A DNA stretch of 10,896 nucleotides. Origin: Candidatus Nanohaloarchaea archaeon (GTDB lineage: Archaea > EX4484-52 > DAOVKX01). A program made the translations under genes and the position numbers. Location of the stretch: contig DAOVKX010000034.1 in assembly GCA_030631505.1 (NCBI GenBank), positions 1-10,896 of the forward strand, given 5' to 3'. Positions 1-7,129 of this stretch are shown in pieces (within the stretch, counting starts at the first letter, position 1; each line of letters opens with the position of its first letter). The notes beneath the pieces are model-generated. The model searched no databases, was not told the origin of the DNA, and saw nothing but the letters and a program-made list of their open reading frames with translations.

Positions 1-564
1 AAGAATTTCAGACTTTATCTTTTTGGTCAACATCAGGAAAGCTTTTTCAACAGACTCGCCGCTGTAAATTTCAAAGGCGGTTTTTCTGACTTCATCAGAA
101 AGGATGCCGAATTCAGGTCTTGCCGAAAACAGTAAAGCTCTGTCAATTGTCAGGCCCGACTTGACATTTGCGGCAGTTAACATCAGCATATCAGGGAGCA
201 CTCCTTCTATCTGGTTTCTCCTTGCGTCTGCCAGAAACACGAATATCAGGTAAGGAACCAAAAATCCTGACAACAGCAAAAAGACAGGCGGCAGAATCTT
301 AATGTAAACAGGAGCCCCGGAAAGTCTGAACACGTAAACTGTATTAAGAATAGTAAGAAAAATAGAAGAAGCAATAATCATAAAAACAAAACTTCGTGAG
401 GATTTTTCAAACCCGCTGTAAGAACACGCCTCATCCAGCCGCTTTCTGTAAAATTTTGGCAGCAATGAATAAAAATAAGCGCCTATAGATAAATCTCTCG
501 TCTCTCTGGCAAAGCTGGCAATTTTTTCTTTTACGTTTATAGTTACTGTCTTTTGATTCCGCAT
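1..564 (-). CDS. TadC/ArlJ-like pilus platform membrane protein, second copy (3' end beyond window)
   Basis: Inner-membrane platform protein of a type IV pilus/Tad-like assembly machine, expected to sit on the hexameric ATPase encoded upstream. I translated it from the ATG at 564; the frame stays open for 188 codons to the left edge. Residues 1-60 are basic and soluble. Two hydrophobic helices follow at about 61-82 (SFVFMIIASSIFLTILNTVY) and 90-115. A T2SSF-type cytoplasmic domain then begins at about 120, with the family-like stretch LPDMLMLTAANVKSGLTIDR. The stop of the preceding gene and this start overlap as TAATG, and a GGTGA Shine-Dalgarno site lies 7 nt upstream (572-576). It differs in sequence from the platform protein next to it, resembling the TadB/TadC pairing. 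The second T2SSF half and last helices lie outside the window. Confidence 0.85.
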   Translation of the reverse strand, partial: MRNQKTVTINVKEKIASFARETRDLSIGAYFYSLLPKFYRKRLDEACSYSGFEKSSRSFVFMIIASSIFLTILNTVYVFRLSGAPVYIKILPPVFLLLSGFLVPYLIFVFLADARRNQIEGVLPDMLMLTAANVKSGLTIDRALLFSARPEFGILSDEVRKTAFEIYSGESVEKAFLMLTKKIKSEIL

Positions 565-1418
565 TAAAGTTTCACCATTGGTCTTTTAGTACTTACAAAC
601 TTCATAAACATGGCCTGAAACATGGCAAGCCCAAGTAAAATTAAAATGAAAATTTCAACAGACAATGATATTCCTGTAAATGATGAAAGTATCATAAGAA
701 AAGTTATCCCAAGGGAAGGAACAATAACAGCAACCATCATATATATAAGCGTCCATGGATTCAGTTCCTGGCCATATTTTTTGATGGCAAGCAGTTGCTC
801 CCGTATTATATCCTCCACCGTCGCCTGAAGAGTTTTCTCTATGTCAGCGCCGGTTTTCAGGGCATTGGATAACTGCCAGAACACTCTCCTGTAAAATCTT
901 GAAGGGTTTTTAAGGACACTCTGCTCTATGGCATCTGTAGGTGATGTCCCTGCATTGATTTCTTTTATTATGTCCTTGATCTCACGGGACGCTGCCTCGT
1001 ATTTCTCGGATACAGAAACCATTGCCTGGTAAAGCGGTATGCCTGACTTAACCTCTATTAAAAGGTGCCTCAAAGCATACGGCAATTCCTTTTCTATCTC
1101 TCTTGCCCTCTTGCGCGCCACAACCTTTGGCTTTAGCATCATTGAAAAAAAAACGAAAAGAAATATTATAGGGGTAAATATAAAACCCACATCCCAGAGC
1201 ATTTCATTCTCCAGAATAAATCCAAGAAAGATTAAAGTTGTAACAACAAGAAGCGTTGAATAAACAGAGCCGTAAACAGATAATGCTATGTATTTCTTAG
1301 GTGTGGTTTTGTTCTTCGACTGAATCAGGTCAATTTTAAGGTCCAGAAAGAAAGGCTCTAAAAATTCGCTCAGCCATAAAAAAAGACCTGAAATTTTCAC
1401 AGCCCTTTTACTTTCCAA
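564..1418 (-). CDS. TadC/ArlJ-like pilus platform membrane protein, first copy
   Basis: Polytopic membrane platform of a type IV pilus-like machine (T2SSF family), predicted partner of the ATPase encoded immediately upstream. The 284 residues show helices at about 46-70 and 75-95. A cytoplasmic T2SSF domain follows at about 105-215, including LPYALRHLLIEVKSGIPLYQ and later LKTGADIEKTLQATVEDI. Two C-terminal helices lie at about 222-250 and 253-275. This four-helix layout fits archaeal TadC/ArlJ-like proteins. The start is TTG at 1418: the frame has no ATG before the first membrane helix, and a GAGGT site lies 8 nt upstream. A GTG at 1400 is an alternative. The gene overlaps the ATPase gene by 11 nt. 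Family assignment is firm; the exact filament type is inference. Confidence 0.88.
   Translation of the reverse strand: MESKRAVKISGLFLWLSEFLEPFFLDLKIDLIQSKNKTTPKKYIALSVYGSVYSTLLVVTTLIFLGFILENEMLWDVGFIFTPIIFLFVFFSMMLKPKVVARKRAREIEKELPYALRHLLIEVKSGIPLYQAMVSVSEKYEAASREIKDIIKEINAGTSPTDAIEQSVLKNPSRFYRRVFWQLSNALKTGADIEKTLQATVEDIIREQLLAIKKYGQELNPWTLIYMMVAVIVPSLGITFLMILSSFTGISLSVEIFILILLGLAMFQAMFMKFVSTKRPMVKL
572..576 (-). promoter_or_regulatory. Shine-Dalgarno site for the second platform gene
   Basis: GGTGA on the minus strand, 7 nt before the ATG at 564 and inside the end of the upstream gene. It fixes the start and implies translational coupling through the TAATG overlap. Confidence 0.6.
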
Positions 1419-2949
1419 GTGCCTCGACCTCTTTCATTAATTCCGAGCCCAGAATTTCCTTAGGGGATTCATTTTTCCTTGCAAACGCTATAATTTCCTT
1501 TTCATTCTTATAATACTCTGCTATAATTTTCCCGACAGTATTGATTGTTTTAATATTATGTTCCAGCATCCACTTAAGAACTGCCCGCTTATCACTAAGA
1601 TCTTTCTCTATCTCTACTTCATTCATTCCGGTATACATGTTGATTTCATTTATTATTCTTATAAACTCGCCCTGTTTCTCCATTTTATCTGTCCTTGGAT
1701 CCCATTTATAAACAACATTTAACCTGTTCTGCACCCCTTCAACAGGAACAAGTTCTGCAACTTCAATGGTTCTTCTTATGCCTTTCCTCCGGTGCCTGTA
1801 CTGGACAACCATAAGATGCAGAGCGCCCAGCAATGCTTCAGGAAGATGCATCGGGGGGTTGATCAATCTCTTGTACGCTTCACTTGAGTTATCAGCATGA
1901 AATGTTGCATATGCAGAATGACCCGTCCTTATGGCCTCAAACATAACTTCTGCCTCTTTGGTTCTTCTGATTTCCCCGACTATTATTCTATCAGGCCTCA
2001 TTCTCAAAGAATTTGTAAGTAAATCAAGCATGCTCACTCCGCCTTTCCCTTCAGGATTTGGTTCCCTTGAAGAGAAAGGAAGCCACTGAAGAAAATCAGG
2101 TAAATTTATTTCCCTTGTGTCTTCAATAGATATTACTCTCTGGTTTGGCGGAATAAATGGCATAAGCGTATTTAAAAAACTTGTTTTCCCGCTTGCTGTG
2201 CCGCCGACCACCATTATGTTCAACTCATACTGCATAGCAAGCCACAACAGCGCCGCAACATCAACAGTTACTGTATTAACTTTTGGGTCAATAAAATGTA
2301 TCATTGTCCACGGAGACCTTGCAAATTTCCTTATAGTTATTGTATTTCCCTGTGCCGATATAGGAAACAGCGTGGCATTAACCCGGTCCCCTGTGGACAA
2401 ATGCGCATCCATCAGGGGGTGCAGATTTGTAATCTGCCTTCCAACCTTTCGCCCGATAGAGCTTGCATAATCATAAATTTTTTCTTCGGTTTTAAGAACG
2501 ATGTTTGTCTTAAGCCAACCGTATTTTTTATGATAAACCCACGCAGGTTCACTTGATCTGTTTACAACAATTTCTTCCAGACTTTCGTCATTAAGCAGGA
2601 GCTCCAAATCGCCAAGACCAAACATCTCATGAATCAGATTCCCAACAAGAATTTTCTTTTCTCGCTCGCCCGCATCAGGCAGATGCTGCGAAATCAGTTC
2701 CATGGCTTTAATCTTAAATCTGTCTTTTACCTGCTCAATTGTGCTTATATCAACAAACTCCTTTGTTGAGATTTTAACCAGCACTATAAGCTGTTCCCTG
2801 ATTGTGTTCAGAACTGCCTGTGTGCCAATTCCAGTCCTTTCCTTTGTTATTTCATAAACAGGCACATAGAACTTGGGATCTGACCATATTATTGCTCTGG
2901 CAGGAACATTATCAGCAACAATAACATATTCACTCAGTTTTTCCGCCAT
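1408..2949 (-). CDS. type IV pilus/archaellum-type assembly ATPase (ArlI/TadA/VirB11 family)
   Basis: Cytoplasmic hexameric ATPase that powers insertion of pilin subunits into a filament at the membrane platform. All hallmark motifs are present in 513 residues: Walker A GGTASGKT at 249-256, Asp box ISIEDTREINLP at 273-284, Walker B region RMRPDRIIVGEIR at 316-328, and His box TGHSAYATFHAD at 342-353. An N-terminal domain occupies about 1-215. A C-terminal tail of about 110 residues follows the ATPase core; it is charged and helical and has no recognised function. The ATG at 2949 follows the upstream stop by 3 nt and has a strong Shine-Dalgarno site. The next gene, a platform protein, overlaps its end by 11 nt. 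Sequence alone does not separate archaellum, adhesive pilus and secretion roles; no archaellum accessory genes (arlF/G/H) are seen, which favours a pilus. Confidence 0.95.
   Translation of the reverse strand: MAEKLSEYVIVADNVPARAIIWSDPKFYVPVYEITKERTGIGTQAVLNTIREQLIVLVKISTKEFVDISTIEQVKDRFKIKAMELISQHLPDAGEREKKILVGNLIHEMFGLGDLELLLNDESLEEIVVNRSSEPAWVYHKKYGWLKTNIVLKTEEKIYDYASSIGRKVGRQITNLHPLMDAHLSTGDRVNATLFPISAQGNTITIRKFARSPWTMIHFIDPKVNTVTVDVAALLWLAMQYELNIMVVGGTASGKTSFLNTLMPFIPPNQRVISIEDTREINLPDFLQWLPFSSREPNPEGKGGVSMLDLLTNSLRMRPDRIIVGEIRRTKEAEVMFEAIRTGHSAYATFHADNSSEAYKRLINPPMHLPEALLGALHLMVVQYRHRRKGIRRTIEVAELVPVEGVQNRLNVVYKWDPRTDKMEKQGEFIRIINEINMYTGMNEVEIEKDLSDKRAVLKWMLEHNIKTINTVGKIIAEYYKNEKEIIAFARKNESPKEILGSELMKEVEALGK
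1427..1431 (-). promoter_or_regulatory. Shine-Dalgarno site supporting a TTG start
   Basis: GAGGT on the minus strand, 8 nt before TTG 1418 and inside the ATPase gene. It supports the non-ATG start over the downstream GTG at 1400. Confidence 0.5.
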
Positions 2950-2952
2950 GAT

Positions 2953-3585
2953 TTACACACTCCTTCCTTTACTTCCTGTCTTTGCTCTAAACACTGCCTT
3001 CGAAGGCAGTTTTTTAATTTTTCTCTTTTTTTGCTCTTTGGCTCTCTTTTGACTGGCTTTCTTTCCCTTCCTGTCGGATTTGGCTTTGGTTTTCTTCGAA
3101 GTTTTTTTGATAAATCCACTCACTTTTAATTTTCCTGACGCCCTTGCTGTTCTTTTCTTTGTCTGCTTTTTGTTTCCTGACTTGCGAACAAATTTTTCAG
3201 GTGACTGTGTTTTTTCCCCCAATAATCCTGTATGCGTCTTTATCTGCGGTTTTTTATTTTTTTCTTTCCCTCTTAAAAGCTCTCCTGTCTTCGGCTTTAT
3301 TGTTTCTTTAACTTTTTCCTCAAATTCAGATCGCATATCAATAAGTTCTTCCTGCTGCAGATTTGTTGTTTTAACCTCTGAATCAGCTTTTTTCACTATC
3401 ATCCGTCCAATCCGACGGTATTCAATTTCAACAAGACCTTCTCTGGCAAGCAAATCCGCCCAGGACTCAACAGTTCTCTTGGTGATGCCGAGTCTTTTTT
3501 GAAGTTCTCCGGATTCAGCTTCTCCTTTAGTCAGAATAATCTCCAGAAATTGGTCTATTTTAGTTCTTAATACATTTTCTGTCAT
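2953..3585 (-). CDS. winged-helix DNA-binding protein with lysine-rich tail, heading the pilus ATPase operon
   Basis: Probable DNA-binding protein; I do not recognise the family. Residues 5-66 look like a winged helix: a helical start, a helix-turn-helix (SGELQKRLGITKRTVESWAD), then LVEIEYRRIGRMIVKK as a wing hairpin. After a short acidic linker (about 67-98), residues 101-210 are highly basic: 42 of 110 are Lys or Arg, with few hydrophobics, like a histone-tail or disordered nucleic-acid-binding extension. The ATG at 3585 has a Shine-Dalgarno site (AGGTG) 5 nt upstream and a plausible TATA box. It is the first gene of the operon with the ATPase and platform genes, 3 nt before the ATPase, so it may regulate pilus expression. 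Whether the tail binds DNA, RNA or a protein partner cannot be told. Confidence 0.8.
   Translation of the reverse strand: MTENVLRTKIDQFLEIILTKGEAESGELQKRLGITKRTVESWADLLAREGLVEIEYRRIGRMIVKKADSEVKTTNLQQEELIDMRSEFEEKVKETIKPKTGELLRGKEKNKKPQIKTHTGLLGEKTQSPEKFVRKSGNKKQTKKRTARASGKLKVSGFIKKTSKKTKAKSDRKGKKASQKRAKEQKKRKIKKLPSKAVFRAKTGSKGRSV
2958..2963 (-). promoter_or_regulatory. strong Shine-Dalgarno site of the ATPase gene
   Basis: GGAGTG on the minus strand, 8 nt before ATG 2949. It is embedded in the last codons of the winged-helix gene, so ATPase translation is probably coupled to it. Confidence 0.65.
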
Positions 3586-3590
3586 CTACA

Positions 3591-3637
3591 CACCTGCAAT
3601 ACATAATATTAAGTTACTGCTACTTAAATTTTTTGTA
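3591..3637 (-). promoter_or_regulatory. candidate promoter and Shine-Dalgarno site of the ATPase operon
   Basis: Read on the minus strand, an A/T-rich block ACAAAAAATTTAAGTA (about 3622-3636) resembles a BRE plus TATA box. Transcription would start near 3600. The resulting short leader contains AGGTG (3591-3595), 5 nt before the ATG at 3585. The TATA match is moderate; the Shine-Dalgarno match is good. Confidence 0.4.
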
Positions 3638-3690
3638 AAGGGATTTCATACTACACAGCCCAATACATATTTGTTTTTAGGATGCATTAT

Positions 3691-4060
3691 CGGTTAATCA
3701 TCTCTAAAATTGCGGGATTGACATCCCGGACTCCTAAAAAACACTATGTGTTTTTGGGAACTAAAGAACTCTTCAAGTTCTTGGTTCCTAAAAACTATCA
3801 GAGTTTTTAAGGATATGAAAAATCTTCGATTTTTCAATATTTCAAAATGTACCTTTGGTTAATCATTTTGAAAATGATTCGGAATAAAATTCCTCTCATC
3901 TCCAAATGAGAGGTAGGTGATACATTTGAAGATTGCGTCACTATCGTTCCTAACTTTCATAAAGAATATTGGTGAAGTTTTATGAAAATTGCGTCACTAT
4001 TGGTTCAATTAATTACGTTCCTGACTTTAAAAACATAAATTGGTTAAGTGTCTTGAAAAT
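3691..4060. repeat. five-copy degenerate direct repeat (GGTTAA...TGAAAATTGCG type)
   Basis: A loose motif, GGT(T/G)A followed by 10-14 nt and then TGAAAAT (often with TTGCG), starts at about 3692, 3857, 3916, 3971 and 4042. The copies at 3692 and 3857 share GGTTAATCAT. Those at 3916 and 3971 share ATTGCGTCACTAT exactly (3932-3944 and 3988-4000), and both are followed by CGTTCCT.ACTTT (3945-3957 and 4017-4029), the second after a 15-nt insertion. The last copy runs into the 3' end of the gene at 4044-5183. Spacing is irregular (165, 59, 55, 71), unlike a CRISPR. Confidence 0.6.
3713..3913. repeat. cluster of eight abutting hairpins between the two pilus operons
   Basis: Nearly every base belongs to a short inverted repeat. 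Arms seen by eye: CGGGAT/ATCCCG 3713-3728; AAAAACAC/GTGTTTTT 3737-3755, extendable to 3734-3758; a 32-nt GGAAC...GTTCC hairpin with about 13 pairs and one bulge, 3757-3788; AAAAACT/AGTTTTT 3790-3808, extended by CCT/AAGG; GAAAAATC/GATTTTTC 3817-3835; TTCAAAATG/CATTTTGAA 3841-3872, competing with AATCATTTT/AAAATGATT 3861-3879; GGAAT/ATTCC 3881-3893; CCTCTCAT/ATGAGAGG 3892-3913. Several stems have an A5 left arm and T5 right arm, so either strand would give a U-rich 3' arm. The cluster may end or attenuate the upstream pilin transcript, or be a structured RNA or mobile palindromic repeat. The structures are seen; the role is inferred. Confidence 0.7.
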
Positions 4061-5183
4061 AAATAAAATCTATTTCTGATTTTGATTTTTGCAGTTCAAG
4101 AGGCAGTTTTTCTATATCCACAAATGTTGCCATGCCGATAGTTTTATTTTCAACCATATACTTATTCGATATGTTTGTGTTCCCCTCCAGCCGGTCTAAA
4201 AAAGTTGGTCCGAGATTATGTCTTATATAACAAACCGACAATATTTCGTTCTGCAAATAAGGAATCCATAAATCTGCCTCAGTGCTTAATGCAATCAGGT
4301 CATCATCTGAAACAAAATCTGACGCATTTACAGCGTTTACCATGTAAGGCACTGTCAACCCTCCTGTATTATCAGAAGTCTCTGAAATTACGGCCTTGAA
4401 CAGGTTCATGTCCCCGCTGGAAAAATTAGAAAGATTGGAAGATACAAGTATCTTTTTGTCAGGGTAAAGGACTAAAGACAATTCCGTGGAGGGTCCGGCT
4501 TTAAACACCCTTCCGACAACCCACAAAGTCGCATTTGTCGCAGAGGTAAGGCATTTCGTGCAGGAAATTAAACCGCATTCTTCAATTGTCTGTTTTATAT
4601 AATTTAAACTGTTAATCGCTATGAAAGGTTCTTCCATTTCAACAATGGGGATCTCTTTGGCAGTTGTAAAAGTCTTGTTGAATCGGGCTTTTATATGGGG
4701 CTCATAAACATCCAGATTAATGTCATTTATAACTTCCAGATTAAACGAATCCTTCTGTTTAATAGTCGTATTCAGTATATCCAGCGTTACCTCCATTCCC
4801 AGTTTGGAGCCTAACTCCTGTATGTCTCCAACCCACCCCTCAAGCGTGCTGTTCCTCATCAGAGTCAGGTTTGTTCCATTGAGCGTGCCGTAAATCATGG
4901 ATTCTTCCAGGCTTTCATCGCTTGAATTCAAAAACACGCCGGCAGTTACTATATAATTAATATCAGACAGTATGGCTTTCTTCCCGGAGATAAAAACGCC
5001 TCTGGAGAAATCCTGTTTAACTCCATCCAGGAAGTAGCTCATTTCATCACTTCTTATCTTTTCAGCAGTCTGCACATTAACATCTCGCTTTATCTCTATG
5101 GAAACCATCAGCAACAGGAAAGAGACAAATATAAATGCAAACAGTGTGTAAATAAAACCCTTCCTTAGTTTTTTCTTCATCAT
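4044..5183 (-). CDS. large pilin-like extracytoplasmic protein, sequon-rich
   Basis: Predicted surface protein of the pilin operon, anchored by or processed from an N-terminal pilin-like helix. I use the ATG at 5183, which overlaps the upstream stop as TAATG and lies 9 nt after a GAGGT site; an upstream in-frame TTG at 5192 has no room for that site. The protein then begins MMKKKLRKG, a basic leader ending in Gly, followed by FIYTLFAFIFVSFLLLMV. No acidic residue stands at +5 or +6 of the presumed mature end, so class III peptidase processing is less certain than for its neighbours. The remaining roughly 350 residues are hydrophilic, with 12 N-X-S/T sequons and a Cys cluster ECGLISCTKC at about 202-211. 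Its last codons overlap a copy of the intergenic repeat. No enzymatic motif is seen. A minor pilin or tip component is the best guess. Confidence 0.72.
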   Translation of the reverse strand: MMKKKLRKGFIYTLFAFIFVSFLLLMVSIEIKRDVNVQTAEKIRSDEMSYFLDGVKQDFSRGVFISGKKAILSDINYIVTAGVFLNSSDESLEESMIYGTLNGTNLTLMRNSTLEGWVGDIQELGSKLGMEVTLDILNTTIKQKDSFNLEVINDINLDVYEPHIKARFNKTFTTAKEIPIVEMEEPFIAINSLNYIKQTIEECGLISCTKCLTSATNATLWVVGRVFKAGPSTELSLVLYPDKKILVSSNLSNFSSGDMNLFKAVISETSDNTGGLTVPYMVNAVNASDFVSDDDLIALSTEADLWIPYLQNEILSVCYIRHNLGPTFLDRLEGNTNISNKYMVENKTIGMATFVDIEKLPLELQKSKSEIDFIYFQDT

Positions 5184-7084
5184 TATTTCCAAACCTCAAG
5201 AGTAACTATCGACGGACCCCACATCCATGGTATTTTTCCTGTCGTCATAGGAGTATCAATGACTATTTCCTCACTGCTTACATACTCACCCAAAACATCC
5301 TCAAGTCTCGCTATTGCATCATTGCTTGCATTCTCCTCTGTCGTAAATGTCTCTCCGTAACCAACAGCACTCGGTATTAAAACAGTATATTTGCCAAGAG
5401 AATTGAACGGATTAATTGAATAACCGTTTGAGAAGTCCATTTCAAATTTGTTGCTGCCTGCCTTCAATACACCTGAGGGCTTTGTATCATACCCGAATCT
5501 TGCAAGTTCTACTGTAAGAGGGTCGCTTGAAGAATTTTCAGGGCTGTGATTATACATAAGGATATCATTGGCATGAATAACCTGTTCGGGATCCCACCCT
5601 GACCAATATAACCATGCCAACTGCCACTTTGCCATGACAGGCATTGATGAATTGCTCAGGTGAAAACCCCATTCTGCATGCCTGTAAAAGTCATCTACTT
5701 GTGGATCTTCATCAGAATATGTGTAATTGGAGATTGACTTGGTTATATCAATATAATTATAAATATATTCCATGCCTGAGGAATCAACCTCAACATAAGA
5801 ATCCTCCCCAATAATCTTTCTCCAATGATCTATATCTTCCCTCATACTGAACTCATCAACCTCAACAATGAACCAGAAATATCTTCCGCCTAACTCAGAA
5901 TAATCCAGCCCTGCCAGGTTTACCCCTGCCATAATCTCACTGTCATCCCACTCTACAATGCCATCTGCCGGTGGCTTTTGCCCTATATAAGTAACATTGC
6001 CATTCCACATGAACTTTAACGTTACATTGCTGACCTGCGTGCCATTGGTTAAATTCAACCTGACTTTCATTGAATTTATATCGCCAAGAACAAACACCGG
6101 CTTTTTGTATTCAATCGAGCAGTTTGATGAAACATCCTGAAAATATTTTCTTTGGGACTCTCCAAGAGTGCTTAATCTGGACGTATTATAGTTTATGACT
6201 ATGTGCGTTGCACCGTCATCCCCTCCAGTGTAACCCCCTGCACCGAACCTGTAAACAACATTTGCTAGGTTATGGCCCGAATGAAAGTAATCTTTCAGAT
6301 TTGTTAACAGAATCTTACCTTTGCCGTCGCTTCCAGGAATATACTCTCCATTGATATAAGCCTTAAAATGGTTATCAGTCCATGCAGCTTCTATAAACCA
6401 GTAAGCTTCCGTAATATTGGCGTCTTCAGGCAGGTCAATAATGTAACTTATGTTTACATGGTTTAAATTGTTTCCACCTGGAGGTTTGCTCACACTGCTT
6501 GAAATTACATCACCCATAACAATCAGGGTGTTGTTCTTCCTGAACCGGGTTGCCCATGCCCTTGCCACAAACCCAAGAGCAGGGACATTTTCTTTATATC
6601 CTGAGATTAACCTGTTGGCAGAGGTCAGGTAACTCATCTGCGCCGGCTCAGGCGGTGTTTGCGGACATATGTACCTTGAAGTAGAACTTTCTGCTGACTC
6701 TGTTATTTTCAGGGCATAATTTATCCCCATATCCTGAAGTTCTATTTTCTTGAAAAAGTCATCTGTAAGATTCCTTGCATACTCTGTTTCATTAAACGCC
6801 CAAAGCAGACCGACAATATCCAGCAGCGGCTTATCTATATCCTCATCTGATATATTCGTATTGTTTAAATAATATTGCTGGGTTTCATTGTCCAGCGAAG
6901 AAAATTTTGTATTTGCAAAGACCTGCATTGCATCCTCTGAGAGCAGGTGCATTTTTTCATACTCTACAGTCTCGCTTATTGTGGACGGCTGCACATTGAG
7001 AACCGCAATAAAAACTGCCGTAAGTATGCCTACAGCTACGAGAGCATCCAGTGAAAAGAAAAACCCCTTTAATCTGCATCGCAT
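5183..7084 (-). CDS. 633-residue pilin-like surface protein, candidate adhesin or minor/tip pilin
   Basis: The largest product of the pilin operon and probably exposed outside the cell. It opens MRCRLKG, then FFFSLDALVAVGILTAVFIA, a type IV pilin-like leader and helix with Asp at +6 of the presumed mature end. Residues about 30-130 are helical. The region from about 185 to 300 (YWFIEAAW, FKAYINGEYI, HIVINYNTS) and that from about 328 to 410 (PVFVLGDINSMKVRLNL, RYFWFIVEVDEF) read as successive beta-sandwich or Ig-like domains. A Trp/Tyr-rich part follows at 470-500. There are 19 N-X-S/T sequons, one of them followed by Pro. No transmembrane helix follows the first. It overlaps the next gene by 1 nt. 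Adhesin function is inferred from size, position and glycosylation potential; no named domain is recognised. Confidence 0.78.
   Translation of the reverse strand: MRCRLKGFFFSLDALVAVGILTAVFIAVLNVQPSTISETVEYEKMHLLSEDAMQVFANTKFSSLDNETQQYYLNNTNISDEDIDKPLLDIVGLLWAFNETEYARNLTDDFFKKIELQDMGINYALKITESAESSTSRYICPQTPPEPAQMSYLTSANRLISGYKENVPALGFVARAWATRFRKNNTLIVMGDVISSSVSKPPGGNNLNHVNISYIIDLPEDANITEAYWFIEAAWTDNHFKAYINGEYIPGSDGKGKILLTNLKDYFHSGHNLANVVYRFGAGGYTGGDDGATHIVINYNTSRLSTLGESQRKYFQDVSSNCSIEYKKPVFVLGDINSMKVRLNLTNGTQVSNVTLKFMWNGNVTYIGQKPPADGIVEWDDSEIMAGVNLAGLDYSELGGRYFWFIVEVDEFSMREDIDHWRKIIGEDSYVEVDSSGMEYIYNYIDITKSISNYTYSDEDPQVDDFYRHAEWGFHLSNSSMPVMAKWQLAWLYWSGWDPEQVIHANDILMYNHSPENSSSDPLTVELARFGYDTKPSGVLKAGSNKFEMDFSNGYSINPFNSLGKYTVLIPSAVGYGETFTTEENASNDAIARLEDVLGEYVSSEEIVIDTPMTTGKIPWMWGPSIVTLEVWK
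5193..5197 (-). promoter_or_regulatory. Shine-Dalgarno site choosing the ATG at 5183
   Basis: GAGGT on the minus strand, 9 nt before ATG 5183 and 12 nt before the next ATG at 5180. It directly abuts the TTG at 5192, which argues against that start. Confidence 0.5.
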
Positions 7085-7110
7085 TTAACCACTATCCCTG
7101 TTTCATACCT

Positions 7111-7121
7111 ATAATATAAAT
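7111..7121 (-). promoter_or_regulatory. possible internal TATA box before the 633-residue surface protein
   Basis: Minus-strand TTTATATTAT in the 45-nt gap before the ATG at 7084. A start about 25 nt downstream would give a leader of only a few bases. This is one of only two gaps over 30 nt inside the operon. It could equally be chance in AT-rich DNA. Confidence 0.25.
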
Positions 7122-7129
7122 CATAACTC

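Noticed and set aside
2934..3119. 61-residue minus-strand frame, very Lys/Arg-rich, spanning the end of the winged-helix gene
   Set aside because: It is a frame shadow of the lysine-rich tail: A-rich codons read as Lys/Arg in more than one frame. The main frame has a strong start and operon context.
3080..3502. 140-residue hydrophobic plus-strand frame
   Set aside because: It is the complement of lysine-rich codons, which reads as Phe/Leu; this is an artefact of composition.
3586..4043. tRNA, C/D-box small RNA or small protein gene in the long gap
   Set aside because: No cloverleaf or paired C and D boxes found by eye, and no convincing start with a Shine-Dalgarno site in any frame.
3691..4060. 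CRISPR array
   Set aside because: Repeat copies are degenerate, irregularly spaced (55-165 nt) and do not match one another over a 24-37 nt unit; no cas genes are present.
5184..5192. TTG start for the gene at 4044-5183
   Set aside because: The GAGGT Shine-Dalgarno site directly abuts this TTG, leaving no spacing; ATG 5183 has 9 nt and overlaps the upstream stop as TAATG.
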